A DNA stretch of 64,000 nucleotides from Mycobacteroides chelonae (GTDB taxonomy: Bacteria > Actinomycetota > Actinomycetes > Mycobacteriales > Mycobacteriaceae): contig NZ_CP050145.1 of NCBI RefSeq assembly GCF_016767715.1, positions 2,108,001 to 2,172,000 on the forward strand, in the 5' to 3' direction. Under the pieces are notes generated by a model, which worked only from the letters and a program-made list of their open reading frames with translations, did not search any database and was not told the DNA's origin. Shown piece by piece: positions 33,201 through 41,256 of the stretch; positions within the stretch are counted from its first letter, which is position 1, and each line of letters starts with the position of its first letter. A program made the position numbers and the translations under genes.

Positions 33201-33695
33201 CGGTCGGCGGATTACGCGACGCTGCTCGCTGACCTGGTCCCCAGCTACATGGTTCCGGCCCGTGTCGAGCTCCTCGATCAGATGCCGTTGACGCCGAACG
33301 GGAAGATCGATCGGGGAGCGGTGACCGCCCTGCTCGACGAGGCGGCCACGACCGCCACCGACTCGGCTCCCCGGGATGATCTCGACACAGCCCTCGCCGA
33401 CCTGATGGCAGGTGTACTGGGCCTGGAATCCATTGGGGTATACGACGACTTCTTCGCTCAGGGCGGCGACTCGGTGCTCGCCACGACAGTCATTGCGCGC
33501 GTGCGTGACTGGCTGTCGGTCGAGCACGCGCTCGTCGGAGACCTCTTTGCCACCCGTACCGTCGCCGGACTCGCCGACAGGCTCAAGCAGCGCGAGATCG
33601 AACTGGGCACGCCTGACCGTCTGGCCGTAGTCGCCGGGCACTACCTGGAGATCGCGGCGATGACCGATGAGGAGATCCTGGCCGGCACCACCTGA
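30213..33695 (+). CDS. mbtB: Phenyloxazoline synthase MbtB (ArCP-Cy-A-PCP, no thioesterase)
   Basis: A 1160-residue NRPS. It opens with an aryl carrier domain (LGLDSIRMM, Ser near 36) for salicylate. A cyclisation domain follows, shown by the D-x4-D-x2-S motif in DMLAGDAMS near residue 235. The adenylation domain has FTSGSTGTPKG near 698 and GGATETSIHNT, the form common in Cys/Ser/Thr-heterocyclising modules. A carrier (AQGGDSVLATT) lies near 1083. It would couple salicylate to Ser or Thr and close the oxazoline ring. The protein ends about 80 residues after the last carrier, so the C-terminal thioesterase reported for the longer M. tuberculosis MbtB (1414 aa) is absent. ATG 30213 follows ACAGGAAG. 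Confidence 0.9.
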   Translation: MESISRDEIKATVADLIGIAPQEISDVDDLITLGLDSIRMMTLAGGWRKRGSRITFAQLAAEPSVQSWHALLGEGVAPVAEVGDGVTPIDTPDTPEDAVEDEPFPLATMQHAYWIGRSEDQELGGVAAHLYVEFDGGAIDPERLRRAVEQLVAAHPMLRTRFLPDGTQQTLTAPERDVFSVVDLRGRADDAIEAALAELRERKTHQRLAIEDGQVLDVTLTLRDEENSRLHLDVDMLAGDAMSYRVLVSDLAALYHGAAQPELGYTYRRYRTEQRGDESARERDRQWWSERLDELPGAPELPTVPVSERAEPHRTVRYDYWLEPHAKQQLLAAAHQRGITPAMAMAAVFAETVGGWSAQSRFLLNVPLFHRESVHPDIDRVIGDFTSSIMLDVDLTDQMSVADRARALQRNMYESGAHSAYPGLNVLRDLGRHRGEPVLAPVVYTSALNLGELFAKSVMDTFGEPVWIISQGPQVLLDAQVTEVRGGLLLNWDVRESAFPAGMVDTMFARYTDAVAALCTGDDGWNADAAVRLPASQAEVRRAVNATDGPVSGRCLHEGFFDFAKTQPGASAVVWGFGDEDGVWTYGDLAAQALAVAGALQARGVRPGDAVAVQLPKGRDQILAVLGVLAAGATYIPIGFDQPARRRASILETGGVAMAITVPGADIPVPSLSIDEARNHGEPLAAPVIPATDAIAYVIFTSGSTGTPKGVDVPHRGAMNTIDAVNEWFDVGPTDRVLALSALEFDASVYDIFGMFSVGGSLVAVDVAQRAEATTWVDLLRRHKVSILNCVPSMLDMILEIGGNGLGDSLRAVTLGGDWVGADLATRLAQQVPGCRFSGLGGATETSIHNTICEVVGDPPAHWATVPFGVPLRNVRCRVVSPAGRDCPDWVPGEFWVGGANVAAGYRKDPERTAERFVEYDGLRWYRTGDMARYWPDGTIEFLGRADHQVQIRGYRVELGEVESALRMVPGVRHAVAAIVGGDAPILVAAVSGTPDRSADYATLLADLVPSYMVPARVELLDQMPLTPNGKIDRGAVTALLDEAATTATDSAPRDDLDTALADLMAGVLGLESIGVYDDFFAQGGDSVLATTVIARVRDWLSVEHALVGDLFATRTVAGLADRLKQREIELGTPDRLAVVAGHYLEIAAMTDEEILAGTT

Positions 33696-33704
33696 CCGGT
33701 CAGG
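33691..33704. other. 14-bp perfect palindrome spanning two convergent stop codons
   Basis: CCTGACCGGTCAGG is self-complementary and contains the TGA stop of mbtB (33693-33695) and, on the other strand, the TGA stop of the SagB-type gene (33700-33702). Only four bases separate the two genes. There is no T-tract, so it is not a standard terminator, but a folded transcript end on both strands is possible. Confidence 0.6.
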
Positions 33705-35136
33705 AGGCCGCAGGGGTACCGAGCACCATGCTGCCCACACTGCACTCCTGCAGCTCCGGAACGGCTGCGGCAGCGGTGAATGCCGCGGTATCGCCGAAGC
33801 CCTGGGCGCATGCACCCAGGCCCATGGCCGTGGCGGCCAGATAGATGGTCTGCATGAGAACACCGACGTGCTTGAGGATGGCCGAGTAGGCGACCTGTTC
33901 GTAGGTCCACATCACTCGGCCGGCACGCGCGCCCATCACCAGTAGCACCTGTGGTTCGGCGCCGCCCTCAAGGGTTGCGGAGGTCGATTTCAGCAGCTGC
34001 TTGACCGCGGTGGAGCAGGCGTCGGCCACTGGTCGCAGAACGTGCTCGAAGGAGTCGTAGTGGTACATGCCGGGTGCCAGTCCGGCGACGTTGCGTACCA
34101 CCGGGTACAGCTCCAGTTCGTACACGCTGCCCCCCGAGGGATAGGGGCGCGACAGCAGTTCTTCGCCTTCGCTTTCCGAGCGGGCGCCACGGGTACGGGC
34201 CGTGCGATACAGGAGCTCGGAAAGCTGTTCGAGGGTAATGGGGTTGGCGTCATCGAAGGCCCGCACCGAGATCCGGTCTTCGATGACGGCGGTGAGGGTG
34301 GGGTCTTGGGTGCGGAGGGTCGCCAGATCCGGGGCGGGCAGCGCGACCGGGCTTCCCGGATAGTTGGGTTTGCGGGCTGCAGGCTGCGGGAACTTGCCCT
34401 TCGCCCATTTCGTGGGACCGAAGTGGTCCCAGGTGATGGTGCGTTCTCCCAGGGTGCTGCGTCGGTGGAACCACAGGTCCGCTGCGCTCCAACTGATCGA
34501 GGTGAACTCGTGGTTCTCCTCGTCACGGTTGGAGACGAGGAATCCGCCCCAACGCAAATCCGCCAGGAACCGCGCGATGAGGTCCTCGCCCAGGCCGGCG
34601 GGAGCGCCCGCGGGGCCGTCGAGCAAGGGAAGCAGACGCAGATCGTGGATGCGGATATCACACCAACCGCGCGGGTTCTCGAGTACGTATCCGCGTGAAT
34701 CACGATGCAGCACGGAGAATTTCGACAGATGAACGCCCGATGGTGTGGCATCTTCGGGTTGCGGGCCCGGGACCCCGAAACACTGGATGGCATAGAGGTC
34801 ATGCGTGTCGTCACGGACCGTCAGCGAAAGCCATCCACCTTCGAGTAGCCGCCCGATGAGTGCCTCGATGGCGTCGCTATCGGAATCGGTTACCAGTTCC
34901 GATAGCGTCGCCTGCCCGCTGTTGAGAGTCTTCAGCACGCGCCGCTGTTGCTGCGACAGCCCGGTGAGTTTTTCGTTGCGCGGCGGGTTCAGGAGTATCC
35001 CGCCCGCAGCTGTGACGAGGCACGTTGCGCCGTCACGTAAGGCGAACCGGGTCCCAGCAGGGTAGGTGAGAGCGGACAACGGAAGCCTTCCGGGAACGTA
35101 TGCCGACGCCGAATGCGTATGCGTTTCACCGATCAT
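33700..35136 (-). CDS. SagB/ThcOx-type nitroreductase-like dehydrogenase
   Basis: A 478-residue protein. The C-terminal half (about 280-478) is an FMN-binding nitroreductase-like domain of the SagB family: EDRISVRAFDDANPITLEQLSELLYRTARTRG, the signature PYPSGGSVYELELYP, then GMYHYDSFEHVLRPV and MGLGACAQGFGD. The N-terminal half contains a helical stretch resembling a winged helix (LSQQQRRVLKTLNSGQ). SagB enzymes oxidise thiazoline or oxazoline rings to azoles in peptide natural products. Lying tail to tail with the oxazoline-forming MbtB, it may act on the siderophore, but this is inference. The ATG start has no clear ribosome site. Confidence 0.82.
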   Translation of the reverse strand: MIGETHTHSASAYVPGRLPLSALTYPAGTRFALRDGATCLVTAAGGILLNPPRNEKLTGLSQQQRRVLKTLNSGQATLSELVTDSDSDAIEALIGRLLEGGWLSLTVRDDTHDLYAIQCFGVPGPQPEDATPSGVHLSKFSVLHRDSRGYVLENPRGWCDIRIHDLRLLPLLDGPAGAPAGLGEDLIARFLADLRWGGFLVSNRDEENHEFTSISWSAADLWFHRRSTLGERTITWDHFGPTKWAKGKFPQPAARKPNYPGSPVALPAPDLATLRTQDPTLTAVIEDRISVRAFDDANPITLEQLSELLYRTARTRGARSESEGEELLSRPYPSGGSVYELELYPVVRNVAGLAPGMYHYDSFEHVLRPVADACSTAVKQLLKSTSATLEGGAEPQVLLVMGARAGRVMWTYEQVAYSAILKHVGVLMQTIYLAATAMGLGACAQGFGDTAAFTAAAAVPELQECSVGSMVLGTPAAS

Positions 35137-35351
35137 AAGGAACCCCGGTAAGGTATCCCTAACTCGGGTTCCCTTTGCTGGACGGGTGGATAGCTGCCGG
35201 GGTCGTGGGCTCGCGAGTTACTTGCATTGCGCATTTCACATGCGACTGACGGACAAGCATGCTCAGCCATCCGGCCGATGGTGCTAGATGAAGCCGAAAG
35301 TGCCCAGTACGCTGAGCATCCAGCGAATGTCCGAACGATGAGGAGTGCTCG

Positions 35352-36506
35352 ATGAATTTCGGCGATTTCCAGCTCCAGTTCTATGCCGCGGGTGCACTCG
35401 GAAAGGTGTCAACCCTTCCCTTCACCTTTGCCGAACTGGAGAGCCGCGCGGAGCAGACGTTAGGCGAGGGAATCTTCGGCTACGTGCGTGGTGGCGCCGG
35501 TGATGAGCACACCCAAGACGCCAATGCCACCGCGTTCCGCCGGTACGGGCTGGTGCCCCGGATGCTGCGAGATCGCACGGCCAGAGACATGTCGACCTCG
35601 TTTCTGGGGCGCGAACTCGCCAGTCCACTGTTCATCTGCCCGGTAGGTGTGCTGGGTGCGGTCCGCGACCGCGGAGATCTGCTCACGGCGGCAGCGGCCC
35701 GGGACCTCGATGTGCCCGCCATGTACTCGACGCTTTCGTCGGCCACCCTGGAAGAGGTCGCGGCCGAGCGCGGCGATTCATACGGAATCTTCCAGCTGTA
35801 CCCGTCATCGGATGCCGAGCTGACCGACAACTTCGTCCGGCGTGCTGAGGCGGCGGGGTACGACGCTCTGGCGGTGACCCTGGATACCGGCACGCTGGGA
35901 TGGCGTCCCCGTGATCTCAAACACGGTTATCTGCCGATGCTGCACGGACATTGCCTGGCCAACTACACCTCCGATCCCCGATTTCTCGAGATCGCGGGCG
36001 CGCGTTCCGCAGGGGAACTGACGCCGATGCACGCGGGTCTGGTGTGGGCGTCGCTGTTCAGCCATCCCGGGCTCACCTGGGCGGATATTGATCACTATCG
36101 AGAACTGACCAAACTGCCGATCATCCTGAAGGGCATCTGCGACGTCGACGACGTTCGGCAGGCGGTAGATCGCGGCATCGATGCCATTGCCTACTCCAAT
36201 CATGGTGGGAGGCAGGCGAATGGGGGAGTGCCGGCCATCGATGGTCTGGCCGCGGCCGTCGAAGCGGCCGGCCCGGTTCCGGTGACCTTCGACTCCGGCG
36301 TGCGTGACGGTATCGATGTCTTACGCGCTGTCGCCCTCGGTGCCAGCCTGGTGGGCGTGGCCCGGCCGTACGTGTACGGGCTGGCGCTGGATGGAACCAA
36401 CGGCGTCAAACACGTGATCCAGTCGCTACTGGCAGAAGCCGACCTCACCATGGCGGTCAACTGCTATCTTTCGCTCAACGAGTTGGCGGTGCAGCGTCTT
36501 CCTTGA
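35352..36506 (+). CDS. FMN-dependent alpha-hydroxy-acid oxidising protein (lactate 2-monooxygenase-like)
   Basis: A 384-residue TIM-barrel flavoenzyme. Signatures: GYVRGGAGDEHT near residue 38 (FMN side), FQLYPSSD, PIILKGICDVDDV (catalytic Lys on strand beta-6), SNHGGRQANG with the active-site His and Arg (near 281), and FDSGVRDGIDVLRAVALGA (phosphate-binding) followed by RPYVYGLA. Overall it resembles mycobacterial lactate 2-monooxygenase, which converts L-lactate to acetate, CO2 and water, but related enzymes use other 2-hydroxy acids. ATG 35352 has AGGAG 6 nt upstream. It is divergent from the SagB-type gene across 215 bp. Confidence 0.85.
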   Translation: MNFGDFQLQFYAAGALGKVSTLPFTFAELESRAEQTLGEGIFGYVRGGAGDEHTQDANATAFRRYGLVPRMLRDRTARDMSTSFLGRELASPLFICPVGVLGAVRDRGDLLTAAAARDLDVPAMYSTLSSATLEEVAAERGDSYGIFQLYPSSDAELTDNFVRRAEAAGYDALAVTLDTGTLGWRPRDLKHGYLPMLHGHCLANYTSDPRFLEIAGARSAGELTPMHAGLVWASLFSHPGLTWADIDHYRELTKLPIILKGICDVDDVRQAVDRGIDAIAYSNHGGRQANGGVPAIDGLAAAVEAAGPVPVTFDSGVRDGIDVLRAVALGASLVGVARPYVYGLALDGTNGVKHVIQSLLAEADLTMAVNCYLSLNELAVQRLP

Positions 36507-36531
36507 TGCACGGTAGCTGAGTGGGGGGTTA

Positions 36532-37101
36532 GTGATTCAGGAGTGGCCTCAGGGGCCCATCCCGTATCCGGGATACCCGGTGCCTGCCCCCACACCGAGT
36601 CGGTGGGCGACAGTCACGATCATCGTGGCCGGCGTGATCGCCTTGCTTGCCCTGGGCGGGTGCGGATTCCTGGGCTGGAAACTGGCGGGCGATCGACGCG
36701 AAATGCCGTCCGAATCGGCGGAAGTGCATACCGCCGGTGGCCAAGCACTCGAGGCGGCTCGGGCGTTTGCGACGTTGTTGACGAACGTCGACTACCGGGA
36801 ACTGGATCGAAGCACAGCCCAGGTACTCGAGAATTCCACTGGAGACTTCAAGAACGCCTACGCCAAATCCAGTGCCGATCTGCGTCGAACGATGGTTCAG
36901 AACAAGGCGAAGGCCACCGGCTTGGTGGTCGAATCGGCGATCCAGTCCGGATCCGCCACACAGGTCACCGTGTTGCTGTTTATCGACCAGTCGGTGACCA
37001 ACGTCGCATTGTCGGAGCCTCGTCTGGACCGGAGCCGGGTGCGGATGACGATGGAGAAGGTGGACGGTCGCTGGTTGACAAGCAAGGTCGACCTGCTGTG
37101 A
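36532..37101 (+). CDS. Mce-associated-like membrane protein 1
   Basis: A 189-residue protein: a short Pro-rich cytoplasmic N-terminus, one transmembrane helix (about 25-47, ending CGFLGWKL), then a periplasmic alpha+beta domain with AEVHTAGGQALEAARAFATLL and a closing MTMEKVDGRWLTSKVDLL. The final basic-acidic beta hairpin ending in Gly-Arg-Trp-Leu is typical of Mce-associated (Mas) proteins, which accompany lipid import complexes. No mce genes are near. The GTG start follows GTGGGGGG. Its stop overlaps a second copy by four bases. Confidence 0.72.
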   Translation: MIQEWPQGPIPYPGYPVPAPTPSRWATVTIIVAGVIALLALGGCGFLGWKLAGDRREMPSESAEVHTAGGQALEAARAFATLLTNVDYRELDRSTAQVLENSTGDFKNAYAKSSADLRRTMVQNKAKATGLVVESAIQSGSATQVTVLLFIDQSVTNVALSEPRLDRSRVRMTMEKVDGRWLTSKVDLL

Positions 37102-37649
37102 ACGAATATCCGGCGCCCTACGCCGTGCCGCCCGGTGGCCAGCTGCGGATCGTATTCGCCAGTGTGATGGTTGGCGTGGCGGTGGTCGCGTTGTGCGCGT
37201 GTGGCCTATTGGGCTGGAAGTTGTTCCACGACGGACCCATTGCGGCGACCCAGCACCGTGTTCACGAGCTGCGTGAGCAGGGCCGGACGGCAGCCGAGCT
37301 GGTGACCGTGACGGTGACGTCGATCGATTCGGGCAACGTCGACGAGAGCTTCGCGAAAATCCTTGAACTGAGCACGGGTGAGCTCAGGGACCAGTTCGCG
37401 AAGGGCTCCGTGCAGTTGCGTCAGCTGCTGATTGACAATCACGCCACCGCGACCGGCACGGTGCTCGCGTCCGCGGTGCAATCCGACACCCTCGACACGC
37501 CTGAGAAGAAGGTGGTCGTTTTGTTGATGGTGGATCAGGCGATCACCAACAGCCAACTTCCTGATCCGCGCATCGACAAGTCCCGAATGAAAGTGACCAT
37601 GGAGCTGATTGACGGTCGCTGGCTCGCGAGCAGACTCGAATACGTTTAG
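37098..37649 (+). CDS. Mce-associated-like membrane protein 2
   Basis: A 183-residue paralogue of the preceding protein. It has the same plan: NEYPAPYAVPPGG N-terminus, a transmembrane helix ending CGLLGWKL (about 17-40), a periplasmic domain with helices rich in Gln/Glu, and a final MELIDGRWLASRLEYV. The two share the Cys-Gly-x-Leu-Gly-Trp-Lys-Leu membrane exit and the Gly-Arg-Trp-Leu end, so they arose by tandem duplication and may heterodimerise. GTG 37098 overlaps the upstream stop (GTGA). The substrate and partner are unknown. Confidence 0.7.
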   Translation: MNEYPAPYAVPPGGQLRIVFASVMVGVAVVALCACGLLGWKLFHDGPIAATQHRVHELREQGRTAAELVTVTVTSIDSGNVDESFAKILELSTGELRDQFAKGSVQLRQLLIDNHATATGTVLASAVQSDTLDTPEKKVVVLLMVDQAITNSQLPDPRIDKSRMKVTMELIDGRWLASRLEYV

Positions 37650-37667
37650 CTGCCAACGAATAGCGAG

Positions 37668-39377
37668 TTAGCAACAGTGCTTGATCGGGGCCACCGGGGC
37701 GGAGCTGTGGTCAGTGTCGGTGGCATCGAGGAAGGCACCGAGAAACGTATCGAGGTCCACCCGTCGGCCACCGACCCAGGTGCCCTTGATGCTGATGTCC
37801 TCGGTGAGTCGTGCGGGATCAATTCCGTACGGATCGTGTGACAGTTCGACGAAATCGGCGAGCTTGCCGACAGCGATGGAACCGATGAGGCGGTCTCGTT
37901 GCAGTGTGCGAGCCGCGTTGATGGTCTGCGCACGCAGCGCCTCATCGAGGGTGATGGCCTGTTCGGCGCCATGGACATTGCCGGCACGTGTGCGCCGGGC
38001 CGTCACCGTCTGGATGTTTGTCAACGGAGAGGGCGGTGAGACGGATCCGTCGTTGTGCAGCGACACGCACGCCCCTGAGGCGACCGCATCGGCGAAGGGC
38101 TGCCACTGGCTGCCGTGCTCGTGGTCGAAGATGTGGCCGTCCAACAGATCTCCCCAGAAGTAGTACTGGAAGGGCGACATGGAGACGTGTACACCCAGCC
38201 GGGCGGCACGGTCCAGCTGGGCGCGGGTGGCGCCTCCGACGTGTTCGAGCCGCCACCGGTGATCGGTGCCGAGCAAGCCGTGTCGCTGTAGTGCTGCCTC
38301 ATAGGCATCGAGTGCCAGCTCCACGGCAAGGTCACCGTTGGAATGGAATGCCATCTGCCAACCCAGGGGCGCGGCCTTGTCCAGGATGACATCGAGCTGC
38401 TGGCGGGAGTAGTTCAACGAACGTGTTCCGCCTGCGGTAGTCGGGTCGATGGCTGCCCTGCGGGTCGCATCCGAGTCGACGTAGGGGAACGACGTCGCGC
38501 CCGTCCCGACCCACACCGCGCCGTCGGTCCACAGCTTGACGCCGGTCTTACGTAGCATATCCTCGTCGACCGTGAATTCCTCTGACTCGGTATAAGTTTC
38601 GGTGGTAGACATCTCCCACAGACTGACCCGAAGTGGGCATGAAGGAGCCGCGGCGAGTGCCTCGTAGGCGGGCTTGAGCTGCCGGTCGTAGGACATGTCC
38701 GAGGCTGATGTGTATCCCGCGCGGGCCATCGCCGAGAAGAACAGCGCGGCCGAACGCAGCGGATTGCCCATTCCGGCGATCAGCGGTGCCAGTACCTCGG
38801 TGAGTACGGGAACCTCGAACCCACGTCCGTTGAGACTGCCGTCGGTGTTGCGCTGGTAATGCCCGCCCACCGGGTCTGCAGGCGGGGCTCCGTCCCAGCC
38901 GTGTAGCTTCATGAGTGCTGTGCCGAAATAGATTCCATGTCCGGAGTTATCGGTGATTGCGGCGACGCGATCACCGAAGATCTGGTCCAGCTCACGGGCA
39001 TCGGGTGCGGGGTGTTCGTGTAGGAGTGCGTCGAATCCGCTGAAAATCAATGGTTCTGATGGATCGGTCTCGGCGAGCGCCGCGTGAAACGCGGCGACGA
39101 CGTCATCCCAGCTCTGGGCCTTCCAAGGGGCGATGGAGCGCACGGGAGCTTCGGTGATGACACCGCTCATGAACGGATGTCCGTGTGGCTCAACGAAACC
39201 AGGTAAAAGGGCGCCTGCCCCGGTGCTGATCACCGGGGCGCCGGGGAGCGCCGAGGTGCATTCCGCGAGCGATCCCACCGCGACGATGCGGTTTCCCGAT
39301 ACCGCGATGGCCTCGGCGCGGGGCCGCTCATCGTCCATCGTGATCACGGTGGCGGCCGTCAGGATGATGTCAGACAT
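37668..39377 (-). CDS. YtcJ-like metal-dependent amidohydrolase
   Basis: A 569-residue amidohydrolase family 3 protein. The N-terminal beta-sandwich strand (ILTAATVITMDDERPRAEAI) leads to the metal-binding HxH in FVEPHGHPF (about 68-74). Later metal or substrate positions are seen in MAFHSNGDLAV, RLEHVGG and LHNDGSVSPPSPL (Asp). Family members hydrolyse amide or formamide bonds in varied small molecules. ATG 39377 (MSDIILTAA) has GAGGGAGC just upstream; the frame opens about 13 codons earlier but without support. The C-terminus ends IKHCC, with two adjacent cysteines. It runs convergent to the Mce-associated-like genes. Confidence 0.82.
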   Translation of the reverse strand: MSDIILTAATVITMDDERPRAEAIAVSGNRIVAVGSLAECTSALPGAPVISTGAGALLPGFVEPHGHPFMSGVITEAPVRSIAPWKAQSWDDVVAAFHAALAETDPSEPLIFSGFDALLHEHPAPDARELDQIFGDRVAAITDNSGHGIYFGTALMKLHGWDGAPPADPVGGHYQRNTDGSLNGRGFEVPVLTEVLAPLIAGMGNPLRSAALFFSAMARAGYTSASDMSYDRQLKPAYEALAAAPSCPLRVSLWEMSTTETYTESEEFTVDEDMLRKTGVKLWTDGAVWVGTGATSFPYVDSDATRRAAIDPTTAGGTRSLNYSRQQLDVILDKAAPLGWQMAFHSNGDLAVELALDAYEAALQRHGLLGTDHRWRLEHVGGATRAQLDRAARLGVHVSMSPFQYYFWGDLLDGHIFDHEHGSQWQPFADAVASGACVSLHNDGSVSPPSPLTNIQTVTARRTRAGNVHGAEQAITLDEALRAQTINAARTLQRDRLIGSIAVGKLADFVELSHDPYGIDPARLTEDISIKGTWVGGRRVDLDTFLGAFLDATDTDHSSAPVAPIKHCC

Positions 39378-39419
39378 GTTGCTCCCTCGTTCCTTGCGGT
39401 CTTCGTTGTCCGGCACGGA

Positions 39420-40085
39420 TTATCGCCTCCGGGCCTGTGGTGCGTGCCAATGGAATCGGATGGCAAGCATGCGCAGCCCGAATGCACCTAACGCCGCAGC
39501 CATTCCGGTGAGATCGGAGTAAATACCGAAATGGATCAGGAATGCGGTGATGCTGGAGCCGAGCATGGCGGGGATGGCATAGAGCTCGCTGTCCGGCCGT
39601 AGCAGGATGGGTGTCTCGCCGGAGAGCAGGTCGCGGATGACTCCGCCTCCGATCGCGGTTAGCGCACCCAAGAGCGCGGCCGAGGGCGCGGAAAGCCCGC
39701 TATGGGCCGCGATGGCGGTGCCTGTCACGCAGAAGACCGCTAGTCCCAGGGCGTCGGTGATTTGCAGGGGCCAGCCGGTAAGCCTCGCCGGAGGCTGCCA
39801 CAGGAAAACCAATCCCGCTGCGGCAAGCGCGATCCCGATATGGGAAAAACTCGTGAATGCCGCCGGCGGGTGTTGTCCGATGATCAGGTCACGGATTACC
39901 CCACCGCCGATCGCCGTCACCATGGCAAGCACCGCGAGCCCGACGATGTCGAACTTCTTCTCGACGGCGACCAGAGCCGCCGACATCGCAAAGGCCAAGG
40001 TGCCCAGGTAATCAAGGACCACATGGCTGATCGACACCAACGAATGCAGTTCGACCGAGTTCGTCATCAGCGCCACGGTCGTCAA
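39420..40085 (-). CDS. TRIC/UPF0126 cation channel-family membrane protein
   Basis: A 221-residue membrane protein with seven predicted helices made of two homologous halves. The repeated signature is TAIGGGVIRDLIIGQHPP (about residue 58) and TAIGGGVIRDLLSGETP (about 144). This is the bacterial TRIC fold, a trimeric intracellular-type cation channel with one pore per subunit. The best-supported start is TTG 40085, because GGAAGGAA lies 6 nt upstream; GTG (40076) and ATG (40067) in the same frame are alternatives. The amidohydrolase gene follows 42 bp after its stop. Confidence 0.88.
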   Translation of the reverse strand: MTTVALMTNSVELHSLVSISHVVLDYLGTLAFAMSAALVAVEKKFDIVGLAVLAMVTAIGGGVIRDLIIGQHPPAAFTSFSHIGIALAAAGLVFLWQPPARLTGWPLQITDALGLAVFCVTGTAIAAHSGLSAPSAALLGALTAIGGGVIRDLLSGETPILLRPDSELYAIPAMLGSSITAFLIHFGIYSDLTGMAAALGAFGLRMLAIRFHWHAPQARRR

Positions 40086-40205
40086 CTCGGATTCCTTCCA
40101 CCAGGCGAAGTCGGATCAAGATCCTATTCGGTGCGGGGGCGTTCCGGTGCGTGTGCGAAAGAACGGGTCAAGATGCGATGACTAACAAGTCAACTCGGCT
40201 GGGAA

Positions 40206-41087
40206 TTAGCCCCCGAACCGTGGTCCTCGCCGTCGCAGGTATCGCTCGAACTCGGCTGCCAGGGCGTCGCCGTCGATCTTGCTGAGAATCTCGGTGGTAT
40301 CGACCTCGGCGTCGCCACGTTCCTCGAGCGACTGGACGTACTCGGCAATCTCTTCGTCCTCGGTCGTCATCTCGGAGACGGCCTGCTCCCACTCCTCGGC
40401 CTGTTCGGGCAGATCTCCGAGCGGCACCTCGACATCCAGCACGTCTTCGACGCGCTGCAGCAGCGCGACCGTCGCCTTTGGATTGGGGGGTTGCGATACG
40501 TAGTGCGGTACTGCGGCCCAGAAGGCTACGGCCGGTATGCCGGCGTTCACACACGCGTCCTGGAACACCCCGGCGATACCGGTGGGTCCCTCATATCGGG
40601 TCTCCTCCAGGCCGAAGAATTTGGCGGCGTCGGGGGAGTATGCGGTACCGCTCACGGGCACCGGCCGGGTGTGTGGAGTGTCGGCCAATAGTGCACCCAG
40701 GATCACTACGGTCGAGACGTTAAGACGGTCAGCGATGGCCAGTAGGCGGTTACAGAAGGTGCGCCAGCGCATGTTCGGTTCGGCACCGTGCATCAGAACC
40801 ACGTCGCGCTGCGAGCCGGGTGGCGAACAGTAGGAGATATGCATGCCCGGCCACTCCAACTCGCGGGTGACACCCTTGACCAGCCGTACGACGGGACGAT
40901 TGACCTGGTAGTCGTAGTAATCCTCGTCGTCGATGGTCATCAACGGAGTGGCTTGCCAGGTGGTATCCAGGTGCTCCAACGCAGCGCTGGCGGCATCTCC
41001 GGCGTCGTTCCAGCCCTCGAATGCGGCAACCACCACCGGGTCGCGCAGCACGGGTAGGCCGTTCTGGGCGGTCTCCGACTGGGTCAC
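40206..41087 (-). CDS. PAC2 family protein (Rv2125-like)
   Basis: A 293-residue protein of the PAC2 (proteasome assembly chaperone 2-like) family. It starts VTQSETAQNGLPVLRDPVVVAAFEGWNDAGDAAS; VAAFEGWNDAG is a typical PAC2 opening, and ILGALLADTPHTRPVPV the central motif. The acidic C-terminal third (about 230-293) is predicted helical. In M. tuberculosis a PAC2 protein (Rv2125) also neighbours metH, so the pairing is conserved although the role is not known. GTG 41087 is chosen by family match; the frame extends upstream into the metH leader without support. Confidence 0.85.
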   Translation of the reverse strand: MTQSETAQNGLPVLRDPVVVAAFEGWNDAGDAASAALEHLDTTWQATPLMTIDDEDYYDYQVNRPVVRLVKGVTRELEWPGMHISYCSPPGSQRDVVLMHGAEPNMRWRTFCNRLLAIADRLNVSTVVILGALLADTPHTRPVPVSGTAYSPDAAKFFGLEETRYEGPTGIAGVFQDACVNAGIPAVAFWAAVPHYVSQPPNPKATVALLQRVEDVLDVEVPLGDLPEQAEEWEQAVSEMTTEDEEIAEYVQSLEERGDAEVDTTEILSKIDGDALAAEFERYLRRRGPRFGG

Positions 41088-41256
41088 GGTGCCAGCGTAA
41101 GCCCTGCGTGACGGGGACGAGCTGCGGCTGGCGGAGAATGGATTGGATAGCCGGATCACATTGTTGATATGACCGCCGCTAATAAAACCCGCACGACACC
41201 ACGCAGACAAACTAGGCGTTCGCACGACCGTCGAGTGACGACGTAGACTCGATCCG

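Noticed and set aside
41088..41256. Cobalamin or SAM riboswitch before metH
   Set aside because: I could not find the B12-box or the SAM-I/SAM-IV core pairings. The sequence fits the SAH class instead.
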